Of a stretch of 24,140 bases of DNA, positions 1 through 7,750 are shown piece by piece. Position 1 is the first letter of the stretch. Every line of letters begins with the position of its first letter. The notes under the pieces are model-generated. The model saw only the letters and a list, made by a program, of their open reading frames with translations, did not search any database and was not told the DNA's origin. The stretch spans positions 1 through 24,140 of IMG/VR virus record IMGVR_UViG_3300042992_000821; one strand, 5' to 3'. Source of the stretch: a virus. The position numbers and the translations under genes were made by a program.

Positions 1-1245
1 CTAAACAGAGTTACTGGTATTGCTAGATTATTTGGAAGCAACTTTGACGCAGTTGCATCAACCGCAAAACTTATTTCGTCACTTGCCACATCAATAGCAT
101 CCAATTTTGGATTTTTAAAAACAATATTTCAATCGGTGGTACCGTTTGTGGAATTTATTGCATCCGGATTCTCCAGAGTTTATAATTTATTTAAGCCATT
201 AATTTCTATGGCAAGCAACTTTTTTGGAGTTGCTTCTAAAGGAGCATCATTTGTTGGTCCTTTTGTTAAAGTTTTTGGTACGATTGCGAAGCTTGCGGGT
301 CCAATTGGATTGATAATAAACGCAGTTCAAGTGGTAGTTGATCTTGTAGGTCAATTCATGGACATATGGTCAAGTGATGATATGGATATTGGAGAAAAAA
401 TACTAAAATCGTTCGTCGCAATACCAAAAGCATTGTATAATGTGTTGGTGCAACCGTTCATAGATATGGCGGCATGGCTTTTAAATTGGATGTGGCCAGG
501 AGTTGGTGACAGTATGCTGAAGGGAATTAAGTCTGTGGGGGATGCTATATTTGGGGGGTTAAAATGGCCATTCCAAAAGATGTTTGGTTGGTTCAAAAAC
601 GATTCCGGAATAGCGGGGCAGTCGCCATCCGAACTTGGTTTAATGATAGTAGATGGTATAAAAGCAATAGGATCAATGCTACTCGATGTAATAACATTCC
701 CATTCAGAACCGCGTTTAATTTTATATCTGGTATATTCGGCGGAGACGGAAATCTTGGAACTTCTATTGTAGATGGTATCAAATCTTCATTTGGTGCTGC
801 TTTTGATTTTATCACATCTGCATTCTCACTTGTTGTAGATAGCATCAAAAACGCAGCATCCGAAATATTTGGTTTCATTACATCTCCATTCAAGAAAGCA
901 CTTGATTTTGTTAAAAACATTCCATTTATTGGAAAATTGTTTGGTGGAAATGATATTGCTACCGAATCTAAGCCTCAAATAGACAGCACCACGATGGAAA
1001 CAGCTGGCGTCATAGAAGTAAAGAATCTAGATGCATTGAGAGAAGTTGTGCAACAATTAACAGATGCTGTAGCAAATCTTGGAAAATCTGATAAAACAGA
1101 AACACTAACAGCCGGAACAAAAATTGACACATCTGCATTGGAAGCTAAACTTGACACATTGACTAATCTATTGGTCGGTGGAGCTGTAAGAGTATATTTG
1201 GATGGAAGTGATGTGAGTGCAGCCATGTCAGCAACTGGAAGATAA
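1..1245 (+). CDS. Tail tape measure protein, C-terminal part (5' end outside window)
   Basis: The reading frame is open from base 1 with no stop, so the gene starts upstream; the GTG at 136 is internal. 414 residues are visible. The chain is rich in Gly, Phe, Ile and Ala with many predicted membrane-like or amphipathic helices, as in the C-terminal parts of phage tape measure proteins, which set tail length and may help DNA cross the host membrane. About three imperfect repeats of a D-G-I-K...(I/L)(T/K)xPF...F...F-G-(G/W) unit lie at about 505-900. A Leu-rich, probably coiled stretch follows, and the protein ends with VRVYLDGSDVS, similar to the VxLDGxxV ending I associate with tape measure proteins. 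Its place directly before baseplate genes fits. The family call is by composition and context, not by a catalytic motif. Confidence 0.72.
   Translation, partial: LNRVTGIARLFGSNFDAVASTAKLISSLATSIASNFGFLKTIFQSVVPFVEFIASGFSRVYNLFKPLISMASNFFGVASKGASFVGPFVKVFGTIAKLAGPIGLIINAVQVVVDLVGQFMDIWSSDDMDIGEKILKSFVAIPKALYNVLVQPFIDMAAWLLNWMWPGVGDSMLKGIKSVGDAIFGGLKWPFQKMFGWFKNDSGIAGQSPSELGLMIVDGIKAIGSMLLDVITFPFRTAFNFISGIFGGDGNLGTSIVDGIKSSFGAAFDFITSAFSLVVDSIKNAASEIFGFITSPFKKALDFVKNIPFIGKLFGGNDIATESKPQIDSTTMETAGVIEVKNLDALREVVQQLTDAVANLGKSDKTETLTAGTKIDTSALEAKLDTLTNLLVGGAVRVYLDGSDVSAAMSATGR
505..900 (+). repeat. Tandem imperfect coding repeats inside the tape measure gene
   Basis: Three successive units contain the core (V/L)(D/K)GIK followed by Gly- and Phe-rich amphipathic sequence: LKGIKSVGDAIF, VDGIKAIGSMLLDVITFPF, and VDGIKSSFGAAFDFIT. 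At the DNA level, gtagatggtat recurs near 649 and 769. This is a protein-level repeat of a structural gene, not a mobile element. Confidence 0.6.
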
Positions 1246-1248
1246 TGA

Positions 1249-1256
1249 TATTTATA
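1249..1256 (+). promoter_or_regulatory. TATTTATA element before the 689-residue baseplate gene
   Basis: The octamer TATTTATA lies in the 17-base gap between the tape measure stop and the next ATG at 1263. The same octamer lies in the gaps at 7686, 7739 and 18612, all before virion-type or unknown genes. It is the reverse complement of the T4 late promoter core TATAAATA. It could be a late promoter element of this phage, but no transcription start can be proved from sequence. Confidence 0.35.
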
Positions 1257-1262
1257 TAGAAT

Positions 1263-3332
1263 ATGCTAGAAGATACACCAATACCAAACGGATTTAGCCC
1301 AATACAAAGACAAACGGCTGATCAAAGAGTGGCTACATTTCAAGCCAATGCCAATTCTATATATAATAAATACACTCCGTTCACAACATATAGTTTTGGA
1401 CCATCACAGCCATTTGTATATACAAAAATAAGTGATTCTACATTTTTAAAGAATTTAACCAAATATGATAGTCAAGCATCTCCGATTGGTTCAACTGTAA
1501 GAGATTTGCAAAGAATTGGTAAATACTCAGTAACAGGAAATGGACTCAAGTTCTTCAGCAGTCAGAGGTCGATGCAAAATGCAAATGCTTTTAATGAAAC
1601 AAGAGTATACAATCCATTAAGTTTGTTAAAAGCAACGGCAAAGCCCGGTTCGTTTGGATTGATTGATTATCCAATTCGTCACATGGAAACGGTTGGATTG
1701 GACTTTTTTAGAACCGCGATTCTTAGCACACTTGGCATACAATCCTGTGAAATGGAAGCCCAAAGCGTAAATCCAATAGATGGAACTGCGACTCGTGACG
1801 TTTCAGACTATGCGGGTGGACGGGGAGGAAGCAGAGCGGGAAAACTTCGTCTTAATACAGCAATGTCGGCAGACGATAGATTTTCAAGAACATGGATTAC
1901 TACCACAACCGGTCCAAAAAAAAATAAGACTTTTTTACAAAATTTGTTGGATGGTTTGATAAAAAATTTAAAAAATAACATTTCGGGTACCAATCCACGC
2001 TGGCGCAGTGGTATAAACGGAAACCCAGATTTATCTTGGGAATTTAGACCGGAATATCCAAATGGCAACGACGGTGCATATCATGTATTTTTGGAAGACA
2101 AGGCTGAATTACTATCCACTACCGCCATAAACTATCCAAAATTTTACAATGGTAAAATTGAATTAAACATTGATCTAAAAAATAACGTTAAAGTTTTTCA
2201 TAAATATTCACCACAAAAACAAAAGAGAAAAGATACAATAGTTTGGTATGCAGATGATGATAAAATTAAAACCGAAGGATTAACTTCAGACCCAAGTACA
2301 GGCGGTATAGGAGGATTGCAAGGAACTACGGGATTGAAGAATGTATATGCAGAATACATGAAAACTGCTATTGAGTCGTTTGATATAAATAAACCCATTC
2401 AATCTAGACGGTCAACAGAAGCACATACTCGATTAAAAGATTACAAAGGTGTATCTTATCCAACATATAAAGATATACCAGGAAAAGGAAGCACCAATGA
2501 GAAGTTTGAATCTCTGATGCAAAAAGCGGCAGGAATTATTACTCTTGATAATAGAATGTTTGCAAAAGTATCTGACTATGAAGCCAATTCTTTGGCAAAT
2601 TCAAGTGATCAATATAATGAATATGATGTCATTGATGGAGAACGAGGTGAAATTCCAGATGAATTAATTTTGGGCGATCAATCTAAAGATTTAATATTCT
2701 TCTATTTTTATGATTTGATCAACAAGATATATGTGCCATTCAGAGCAACTGTCACAGGACTGAGTGATCAACACAGTGCAGACTGGGAAACTATAGAATA
2801 TATTGGTCGCGCAGATAAACTATTTTTATACAAAGGATTTAGCCGAGATGTGAACCTTTCATTCACTGTATATGCAAACAGTGCATTAGAAATGCTACCA
2901 ATGTGGAACAGAATCAATTATTTAGTTGGATTCACAAAACCAAGTAAATATACCGGCAAAGCAACTGTGACAAATGAATCTGAGAATGTTAATACATCTG
3001 GTAAAGAAAGTCGTTTCATTTATCCACCAATGATAACATTTAGACTGGGTGATTTGTTTTATGATCAACCGGCGGTCATGCAATCGGTGAGTGTGACCAT
3101 ACCAGACGACACAAATTGGGAAACACTGCGTTCAAAAGATTATTCGTACATTGCCAGTCCAACAAAAACCATAATTATTGATGGTGTAAAGTCTCGCCAA
3201 TTACCAATGAAAGTGGACGTGGGTGTGCAACTGAAACTGATGGAAAAACGACAAGCACTGGGCAGCGATGCTCACTACGGCAATGCATCATATAGTACAG
3301 ATGGAAAAGAAACTGGAAGGTGGTTATTATGA
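1263..3332 (+). CDS. Tail tube initiator/baseplate structural protein (689 aa)
   Basis: ATG at 1263 follows the tape measure stop by 17 bases. The protein is soluble, with no signal peptide or membrane segment. Its C-terminal third (about residues 490-680) has the pattern W-E-x-I-E-Y-I-G-R-A-D-K, Y-K-G-F-S-R-D, a W-N-R-I-N-Y helix, then P-P-M-I-T-F-R-L-G-D-L and L-P-M-K-V-D-V-G-V-Q-L. From memory this pattern recurs in tail proteins of large myoviruses (YIGRG...YKGF-R plus RLTIGDY). The all-beta look with a final paired strand resembles tail-tube-like folds, so a tube cap/initiator role (T4 gp48/gp54 position) is plausible. The order tape measure, this gene, LysM protein, hub matches contractile tails. 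The stop overlaps the next start as ATGA. Exact role is inferred. Confidence 0.6.
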   Translation: MLEDTPIPNGFSPIQRQTADQRVATFQANANSIYNKYTPFTTYSFGPSQPFVYTKISDSTFLKNLTKYDSQASPIGSTVRDLQRIGKYSVTGNGLKFFSSQRSMQNANAFNETRVYNPLSLLKATAKPGSFGLIDYPIRHMETVGLDFFRTAILSTLGIQSCEMEAQSVNPIDGTATRDVSDYAGGRGGSRAGKLRLNTAMSADDRFSRTWITTTTGPKKNKTFLQNLLDGLIKNLKNNISGTNPRWRSGINGNPDLSWEFRPEYPNGNDGAYHVFLEDKAELLSTTAINYPKFYNGKIELNIDLKNNVKVFHKYSPQKQKRKDTIVWYADDDKIKTEGLTSDPSTGGIGGLQGTTGLKNVYAEYMKTAIESFDINKPIQSRRSTEAHTRLKDYKGVSYPTYKDIPGKGSTNEKFESLMQKAAGIITLDNRMFAKVSDYEANSLANSSDQYNEYDVIDGERGEIPDELILGDQSKDLIFFYFYDLINKIYVPFRATVTGLSDQHSADWETIEYIGRADKLFLYKGFSRDVNLSFTVYANSALEMLPMWNRINYLVGFTKPSKYTGKATVTNESENVNTSGKESRFIYPPMITFRLGDLFYDQPAVMQSVSVTIPDDTNWETLRSKDYSYIASPTKTIIIDGVKSRQLPMKVDVGVQLKLMEKRQALGSDAHYGNASYSTDGKETGRWLL

Positions 3333-3631
3333 ACAGATATATATCAAACAAAAACAATGTGTTTAATCGTTATGACGGAAAGAGAGTGTATAGAACTACA
3401 CGCTATCCAAAAATACCATATTATGCCAATGATATTTATATAGTGGCTAATGAAACAGATTATTTAGACAGCATGGCTAGCAAATATTATGGAGACGCAA
3501 CTTTGTGGTGGATTATTGCTCAAGCCAATGGCATCAAAGCCACACTCAAAGCACCGACGGGAACTCAAATAAGAATACCGCAAAACATTGATACAATTGT
3601 ATCAAATTTTAGAAGAGAGAATTCAATATAA
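3329..3631 (+). CDS. LysM-like baseplate wedge protein (gp53 / gpX type)
   Basis: ATG 3329 overlaps the TGA of the preceding gene (ATGA), a sign of translational coupling; a GTG at 3320 in the same frame is less likely as start. The product is 100 residues. Residues 37-84 form a LysM-like module: YIVANETDYLDSMASKYYGD, then LWWIIAQANGI, then GTQIRIP. This is the pattern of T4 gp53, P2 gpX and Afp7-type proteins, which tie the tail tube/hub to the baseplate wedges. T4 gp53 is about twice as long, so this is a minimal form closer in size to gpX. In a virion it would be structural rather than peptidoglycan-binding. Its place between a tube-cap-like gene and a hub-like gene is as expected for contractile tails. 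Confidence 0.78.
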   Translation: MNRYISNKNNVFNRYDGKRVYRTTRYPKIPYYANDIYIVANETDYLDSMASKYYGDATLWWIIAQANGIKATLKAPTGTQIRIPQNIDTIVSNFRRENSI

Positions 3632-3644
3632 AGGTTTATACATT

Positions 3645-5885
3645 ATGGCAGAAGAAAATAAAAAAATATTTCCATGGGGATTGCATCCGTTGGATAATTG
3701 GATCAAAGATGAACTTGATAGAAGAACTCGCGAATATGGGTCCGATCCAGCAGGAAAACCATACAGCGGACCAAAGACCGCGTGGACAAGAGTATTTTCC
3801 AATGGAATATCTTCAATGGCCGACGAAGGACTTCAGGGTTTTGTGATGGGCGGAACCGAAGGATTTGACGAGAGTTATGGATTTGGGACTGATAACTATA
3901 TAACAATAGGGGTGGACGCATATGGAAAACCGCATGAGATTGGGAGCATGACCGGTGAGGCGATTGTGGGCGACAAAACTAAATTGTTTTCCGATTTTCC
4001 ACACCGCCCGCCCCCAAGTATTGTTTCAATAGATACTGAATTTTCCGGCGGTGCAAATAGTGGATTTAATGCATTGTGTCGTAAAACAAAAATAACATGG
4101 AAATGTTATTCATTGTCACAACTTGAATATCTCACTCCGTATTTTCTTACGCCAAGAATCACTTGTTTGGTGGAATGGGGATGGAATCATTATGATACAA
4201 TTTCTTTGGTGGATTTGACAGACACAAAATGGTTGTATGGAATTTTTGAAGGAACACGCGAATACACATCAGAATGGATTGAAGCTTCCAACGGAAATTA
4301 TGATTTGGCTATGGGGTTTATAACAGATTATGGATATTCTATCAATGAATACGGCGGCTATACTTGTTTTACAACAATAACAAATGCAAATTATTTGGTT
4401 GAAGGGCAATCGTATCAAAACAAACAAACATCCCAAACAGATGCAAAAGACAAAAAGAAAACTATTCAATTAAAAGATTTCACCGAGTTTACTTTCAATG
4501 ATATGGAAAATATGACTATACAGAATAAACCTGACAAAAAAACAGATGTGGCCAAAAAATTAAACATAAAAATTGAAGGTAGAGTGTTTAAGTATGAAAA
4601 AGACGCTTGGATGAAAATGGATCTGGTTGCTGACATAATAAACACGTTCTTCTCTATAAAGTTTATTGATAAAGACGAAAATGATACCAATGTCGGCGCG
4701 TCAAGGTTTGATGTGAAAGATGTCACAATCTGTGCACACCCTGCGCTAAAATCTACCAACAAAAACATTCTGATTCCAAATCAATTTGCCCCCAGGTTTG
4801 TAACTAAAGACCCAAAAGCAACCCAAGGAAAAAGTCTTGCAGATGCATCGACGCAGTCCGGTAATTATTACACGTTGTTTCCGGATATCAAAAACGTAAT
4901 AGATAAATTTGAATTTGAAGAATCATATGATGATATAAAATCCGTCATAAACAAAGATGGAACTTCGTTTCCGGTATATAGCATATATCCAAGCACGGAT
5001 GGAACTGGCCCAACTTCTGGATATTGGGGATATCTACAAGACATATATATTTCTGTAGATTTTTTTAAATCGCTTGTTAAGAAAAATGAAACTATACTGA
5101 AGTTGGTAGAAGAATTGTTGCAGCATATATCCGAAGCAGTGTGTAATATTTGCCAATTGCAATGCAGACCCGTTGAAAGAAATGGAACGGTATACACGGT
5201 TATAGATTCCAATTTTAGTCCAATCAACACGGTAAAAGATGCCAAAAGTTTGTTAACAATATCAATTGGGTCGGTAAATTCCGCGTTCATGAAATCGGCA
5301 GAATTTTCTGTAAAGTTGAGCGGCGAAATGTCCAATCAAATGGTCATGCAGAGTGCAAGTGGAAAAGATCTACCGGGAGAATATGGCACCGCAAACTATG
5401 ATGCAAAGACGATGGAAATAAGTAAGTTCTCTCGCGGAGACAGATTGTTTGATAGAGGCGTCATTCCGCCAGACAAAACAACCCCGTCAAATAATACCAA
5501 GGATAATAGCCAAACTAAGCTTAAACGAATGTTCAAATCCGAAAACAAGAAAGAATTTTATGTTTATACAGCACCGGACAAAAAAACAGTTCATATTTTA
5601 GCTGAAAATGGACCAAGTTTCTTGAAGTCTGTTTTGTTGAATACAAAAGACAAACGATCGGTTTATACCAACAATGGATTGATGCCAGGTACCAATTTCA
5701 CTATGGAATTATTAGGTATTGGTGGAATCACGGCACTTTCTCAATTTACACTTGACCATGTACCAAGTTCATATAATTATGAAAGATGTGTGTGGCAAGT
5801 TTCGGATGTGAAACAGAAAGTTGAAAATAAAATATGGACCACGTCCGTCACTGCACAAGCAAGACCACTAACATCAATTGAATAA
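3645..5885 (+). CDS. Putative baseplate hub protein (746 aa)
   Basis: ATG 3645 (leader ...cattATGgca) gives 746 residues and starts 14 bases after the LysM gene; an in-frame start at 3588 would overlap that gene and is less likely. The N-terminal half is rich in Trp, Tyr and Gly and contains P-R-I-T-C-L-V-E-W-G-W-N (around residue 176), a pattern I associate with hub-type proteins of large myoviruses. The middle (about 230-290) is Gln/Lys-rich, and the C-terminal part (about 640-746) is beta-rich with NNGLMPGTNFTMELLGIGG and ends with WTTSVTAQARP, resembling the end of gp27/gpD-type hubs. By synteny with P2 (X then D) and contractile injection systems (Afp7 then Afp8), the gene after the LysM protein is the hub. 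No lysozyme catalytic motif was recognised. Confidence 0.55.
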   Translation: MAEENKKIFPWGLHPLDNWIKDELDRRTREYGSDPAGKPYSGPKTAWTRVFSNGISSMADEGLQGFVMGGTEGFDESYGFGTDNYITIGVDAYGKPHEIGSMTGEAIVGDKTKLFSDFPHRPPPSIVSIDTEFSGGANSGFNALCRKTKITWKCYSLSQLEYLTPYFLTPRITCLVEWGWNHYDTISLVDLTDTKWLYGIFEGTREYTSEWIEASNGNYDLAMGFITDYGYSINEYGGYTCFTTITNANYLVEGQSYQNKQTSQTDAKDKKKTIQLKDFTEFTFNDMENMTIQNKPDKKTDVAKKLNIKIEGRVFKYEKDAWMKMDLVADIINTFFSIKFIDKDENDTNVGASRFDVKDVTICAHPALKSTNKNILIPNQFAPRFVTKDPKATQGKSLADASTQSGNYYTLFPDIKNVIDKFEFEESYDDIKSVINKDGTSFPVYSIYPSTDGTGPTSGYWGYLQDIYISVDFFKSLVKKNETILKLVEELLQHISEAVCNICQLQCRPVERNGTVYTVIDSNFSPINTVKDAKSLLTISIGSVNSAFMKSAEFSVKLSGEMSNQMVMQSASGKDLPGEYGTANYDAKTMEISKFSRGDRLFDRGVIPPDKTTPSNNTKDNSQTKLKRMFKSENKKEFYVYTAPDKKTVHILAENGPSFLKSVLLNTKDKRSVYTNNGLMPGTNFTMELLGIGGITALSQFTLDHVPSSYNYERCVWQVSDVKQKVENKIWTTSVTAQARPLTSIE

Positions 5886-5888
5886 TAT

Positions 5889-6275
5889 ATGAAATACAAT
5901 GATGACATAACATTGCAATATGGCAAATTTAGTGAAATATCCACAGGGGAATCTCCATTGCCATTTAAGCCAACACCATCTTCAAAAAATTACACAAACG
6001 GAAATTTCACCAGAGCATTTGCAAAGAAAATAAACGATGATATTCTTATTGAAATAAAAAGTGAACAAGCAAACAAAATAAATCAAAATTTATATAAAGT
6101 AGTGTATATAAATTGGGTGATTATTGGACCAAGAGAAAATCGCAGCATCAATGGTGTGATTGATCCGGGCGTTTCTGACTTGAATAGATTTGAAATTGAA
6201 AGAGTACAAAAAGAAGCTGACATTGATTTAAAAAAAGTATTGCATAACCTTTTGGAATATTGGCAGGGTCATTGA
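5889..6275 (+). CDS. Small conserved-looking phage protein next to baseplate genes (128 aa)
   Basis: ATG 5889 lies 3 bases after the hub stop, so it is cotranscribed with the baseplate genes. The protein is mixed charge with no signal peptide. A central strand-rich region (YKVVYINWVIIGPRENRSIN, near residues 68-87) is followed by a Gly-Val-Asp turn, an Asn residue and a C-terminal helix ending LLEYWQG. From memory, short phage proteins with the pattern xWxIxGP...N...LxxxLxFW occur in other marine myoviruses, without known function. It does not show the EPR motif of gp25, which could be expected at this position. I do not assign a function; a baseplate accessory role is a guess from position. 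Confidence 0.6.
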   Translation: MKYNDDITLQYGKFSEISTGESPLPFKPTPSSKNYTNGNFTRAFAKKINDDILIEIKSEQANKINQNLYKVVYINWVIIGPRENRSINGVIDPGVSDLNRFEIERVQKEADIDLKKVLHNLLEYWQGH

Positions 6276-6317
6276 TATCTGTTTGACAAAAGCACAAATT
6301 TCATTCAACGTGAATAT

Positions 6318-7685
6318 GTGCAAATTGTAGAAACAGATTTTGAATTGCAACTGTTGTTGTCTCATATCACATCAGATATTATGCTGATAGATGCAGTATG
6401 CATGGACGCAGAAAAGCACAGCTTAAACAATGAAGTCAGTATTTTGTTCTTTTATTTTTTGGCTTCAAAATCATATTGGTGTGCGCCAATAAAACACAAT
6501 GAAGGCTTGATGTTGCCATATTGTTTGTCTAAAATAAAAGAAGCACTTAAAATCAGTATTCGCGACAAGTTTGTGATAAACAAAAAGAATATAGTTCAGT
6601 TGTTGGGTGAAGATTATGATTTTGTGGATGTGAATTTGATAAAGTATTTGAGTGAAGGTAAAATTGATGATGTTGATTATAGCACAAACGCACATAAGTT
6701 TGTTGAAAATAATTTCAGAAATATACCAGATGTAAACATGTGTGTGCCATTGCTAAAGCATGCTCGCGCATTCATGGAAAAAATAAAAGGTATTGATGAA
6801 CTAGACACAAGTATTATAAAAGAAGATGGATTTAAGTTTGTAAATAATACCACCACAAACTGTTTTGCAGAACTTGAAGCCAATGGCATGTGTGTAAATG
6901 AAGATTTTACTGAAGAATTTGGCAACGAACAAACCAAGCATGTTAAAAATAATCTGGTATATACGCAGTATAACCTACTAACTTCAACAGGCAGACCAAG
7001 CAATAGATTTGCAAGTGTAAATTATGCTGCTTTGAACAAAACAGACAATAGCAGAACATGTTTTGTGAGTAGACATAGCGACGATGGTATGCTTGTTATG
7101 ATGGATTATAATGCTTTTCATCCTCGTCTTATTGCTCATTTGGTCAACTTTCATATGGAAAAGAATGAAAATCCATATGCTTATCTATCCAAGTATTATT
7201 TTAACAAGAAAGATGCTAATGAAGAAGATATTGCAGTAGCCAAAGCATATACCTTTCCACAGATTTATGGGGGGTTTGACAAGAAATGGCTACACATACC
7301 ATACTTTGCCAAGATTCAAGAATATATTGACCATAGATGGAAGTTCTATACCAAGAATGGATATATTGAAACTCCCAAATATAAAAGAAAAATCAAGACA
7401 TGCCATATTCCAGACGCCAATCCAAGCAAATTGTTTAATTATATATTACAAGCATTTGAAACTGAGATGGCGGTGGGTGTTTTAGGTGATCTATTAGAGT
7501 ACCTAAAACACAAAAAAAGCAAGCCTGTGTTGTATACATATGACAGCATATTGTTTGATATGCACAAAGATGATAAGATGGATACTATAAAAAGATTAAA
7601 AAGCATCATGGAACGCGACAAGTTTCCGGTCAAATTATATATTGGTAAAAATTACAAAGATATGAAGCATATTGATCTTGCTTGA
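6318..7685 (+). CDS. Divergent family A DNA polymerase, short form (455 aa)
   Basis: The family A polymerase signature is visible in order: TSTGRPSNR (222-230), motif A LVMMDYNAFHPR with D263, motif B K309-xxx-F313-xxx-Y317-G318, and motif C VLYTYDS with D409. Both metal-binding aspartates are kept, but the Glu after the motif C Asp (HDE in E. coli Pol I) is Ser, and the position four before K309 is Ile rather than the usual Arg. Residues 20-120 look like a shortened, degenerate 3'-5' exonuclease domain (YWCAPIKH resembles the YxxPxxH segment) without a clear DxE. At 455 residues it is far below the 800-930 of Pol I. The start appears to be GTG 6318; the nearby ATG at 6316 is out of frame and hits a stop at once. 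It sits after baseplate genes rather than in the replication block. Confidence 0.78.
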   Translation: MQIVETDFELQLLLSHITSDIMLIDAVCMDAEKHSLNNEVSILFFYFLASKSYWCAPIKHNEGLMLPYCLSKIKEALKISIRDKFVINKKNIVQLLGEDYDFVDVNLIKYLSEGKIDDVDYSTNAHKFVENNFRNIPDVNMCVPLLKHARAFMEKIKGIDELDTSIIKEDGFKFVNNTTTNCFAELEANGMCVNEDFTEEFGNEQTKHVKNNLVYTQYNLLTSTGRPSNRFASVNYAALNKTDNSRTCFVSRHSDDGMLVMMDYNAFHPRLIAHLVNFHMEKNENPYAYLSKYYFNKKDANEEDIAVAKAYTFPQIYGGFDKKWLHIPYFAKIQEYIDHRWKFYTKNGYIETPKYKRKIKTCHIPDANPSKLFNYILQAFETEMAVGVLGDLLEYLKHKKSKPVLYTYDSILFDMHKDDKMDTIKRLKSIMERDKFPVKLYIGKNYKDMKHIDLA

Positions 7686-7710
7686 TATTTATAATATAGT
7701 TGCATATATA
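7686..7710 (+). promoter_or_regulatory. Bipartite element TATTTATA-N8-GCATATATA before the 7751 gene
   Basis: TATTTATA at 7686-7693, eight bases, then GCATATATA at 7702-7710. The same two halves with the same spacing occur at 18612-18636 before another unknown gene. It begins directly after the polymerase stop codon, in a 65-base gap. A phage-specific (possibly late) promoter is the simplest reading. Confidence 0.45.
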
Positions 7711-7738
7711 TCATAGGCGGTTTTGTGGTATATATGAA

Positions 7739-7746
7739 TATTTATA
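7739..7746 (+). promoter_or_regulatory. Second TATTTATA element just before ATG 7751
   Basis: A further copy of the octamer ends four bases before the start codon. If used as a -10 element it would give a transcript starting at or just inside the start codon. It may instead be an A/T-rich translation leader. Confidence 0.25.
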
Positions 7747-7750
7747 TACC

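Noticed and set aside
136-138. GTG as start of the first gene
   Set aside because: The frame is open back to base 1 with the same composition; the true start lies upstream of the window.
351-920. 189-codon frame on the - strand inside the tape measure gene
   Set aside because: It lies wholly opposite a better-supported gene, has no recognisable family features and no leader; it is a shadow of the + strand codon pattern.
4868-5335. 155-codon - strand frame inside the hub-like gene
   Set aside because: Fully contained opposite a continuous + strand gene with no independent support.
6316-6330. ATG at 6316 as start of the polymerase
   Set aside because: It is out of frame with the polymerase and reaches a stop after four codons; GTG 6318 keeps the frame.
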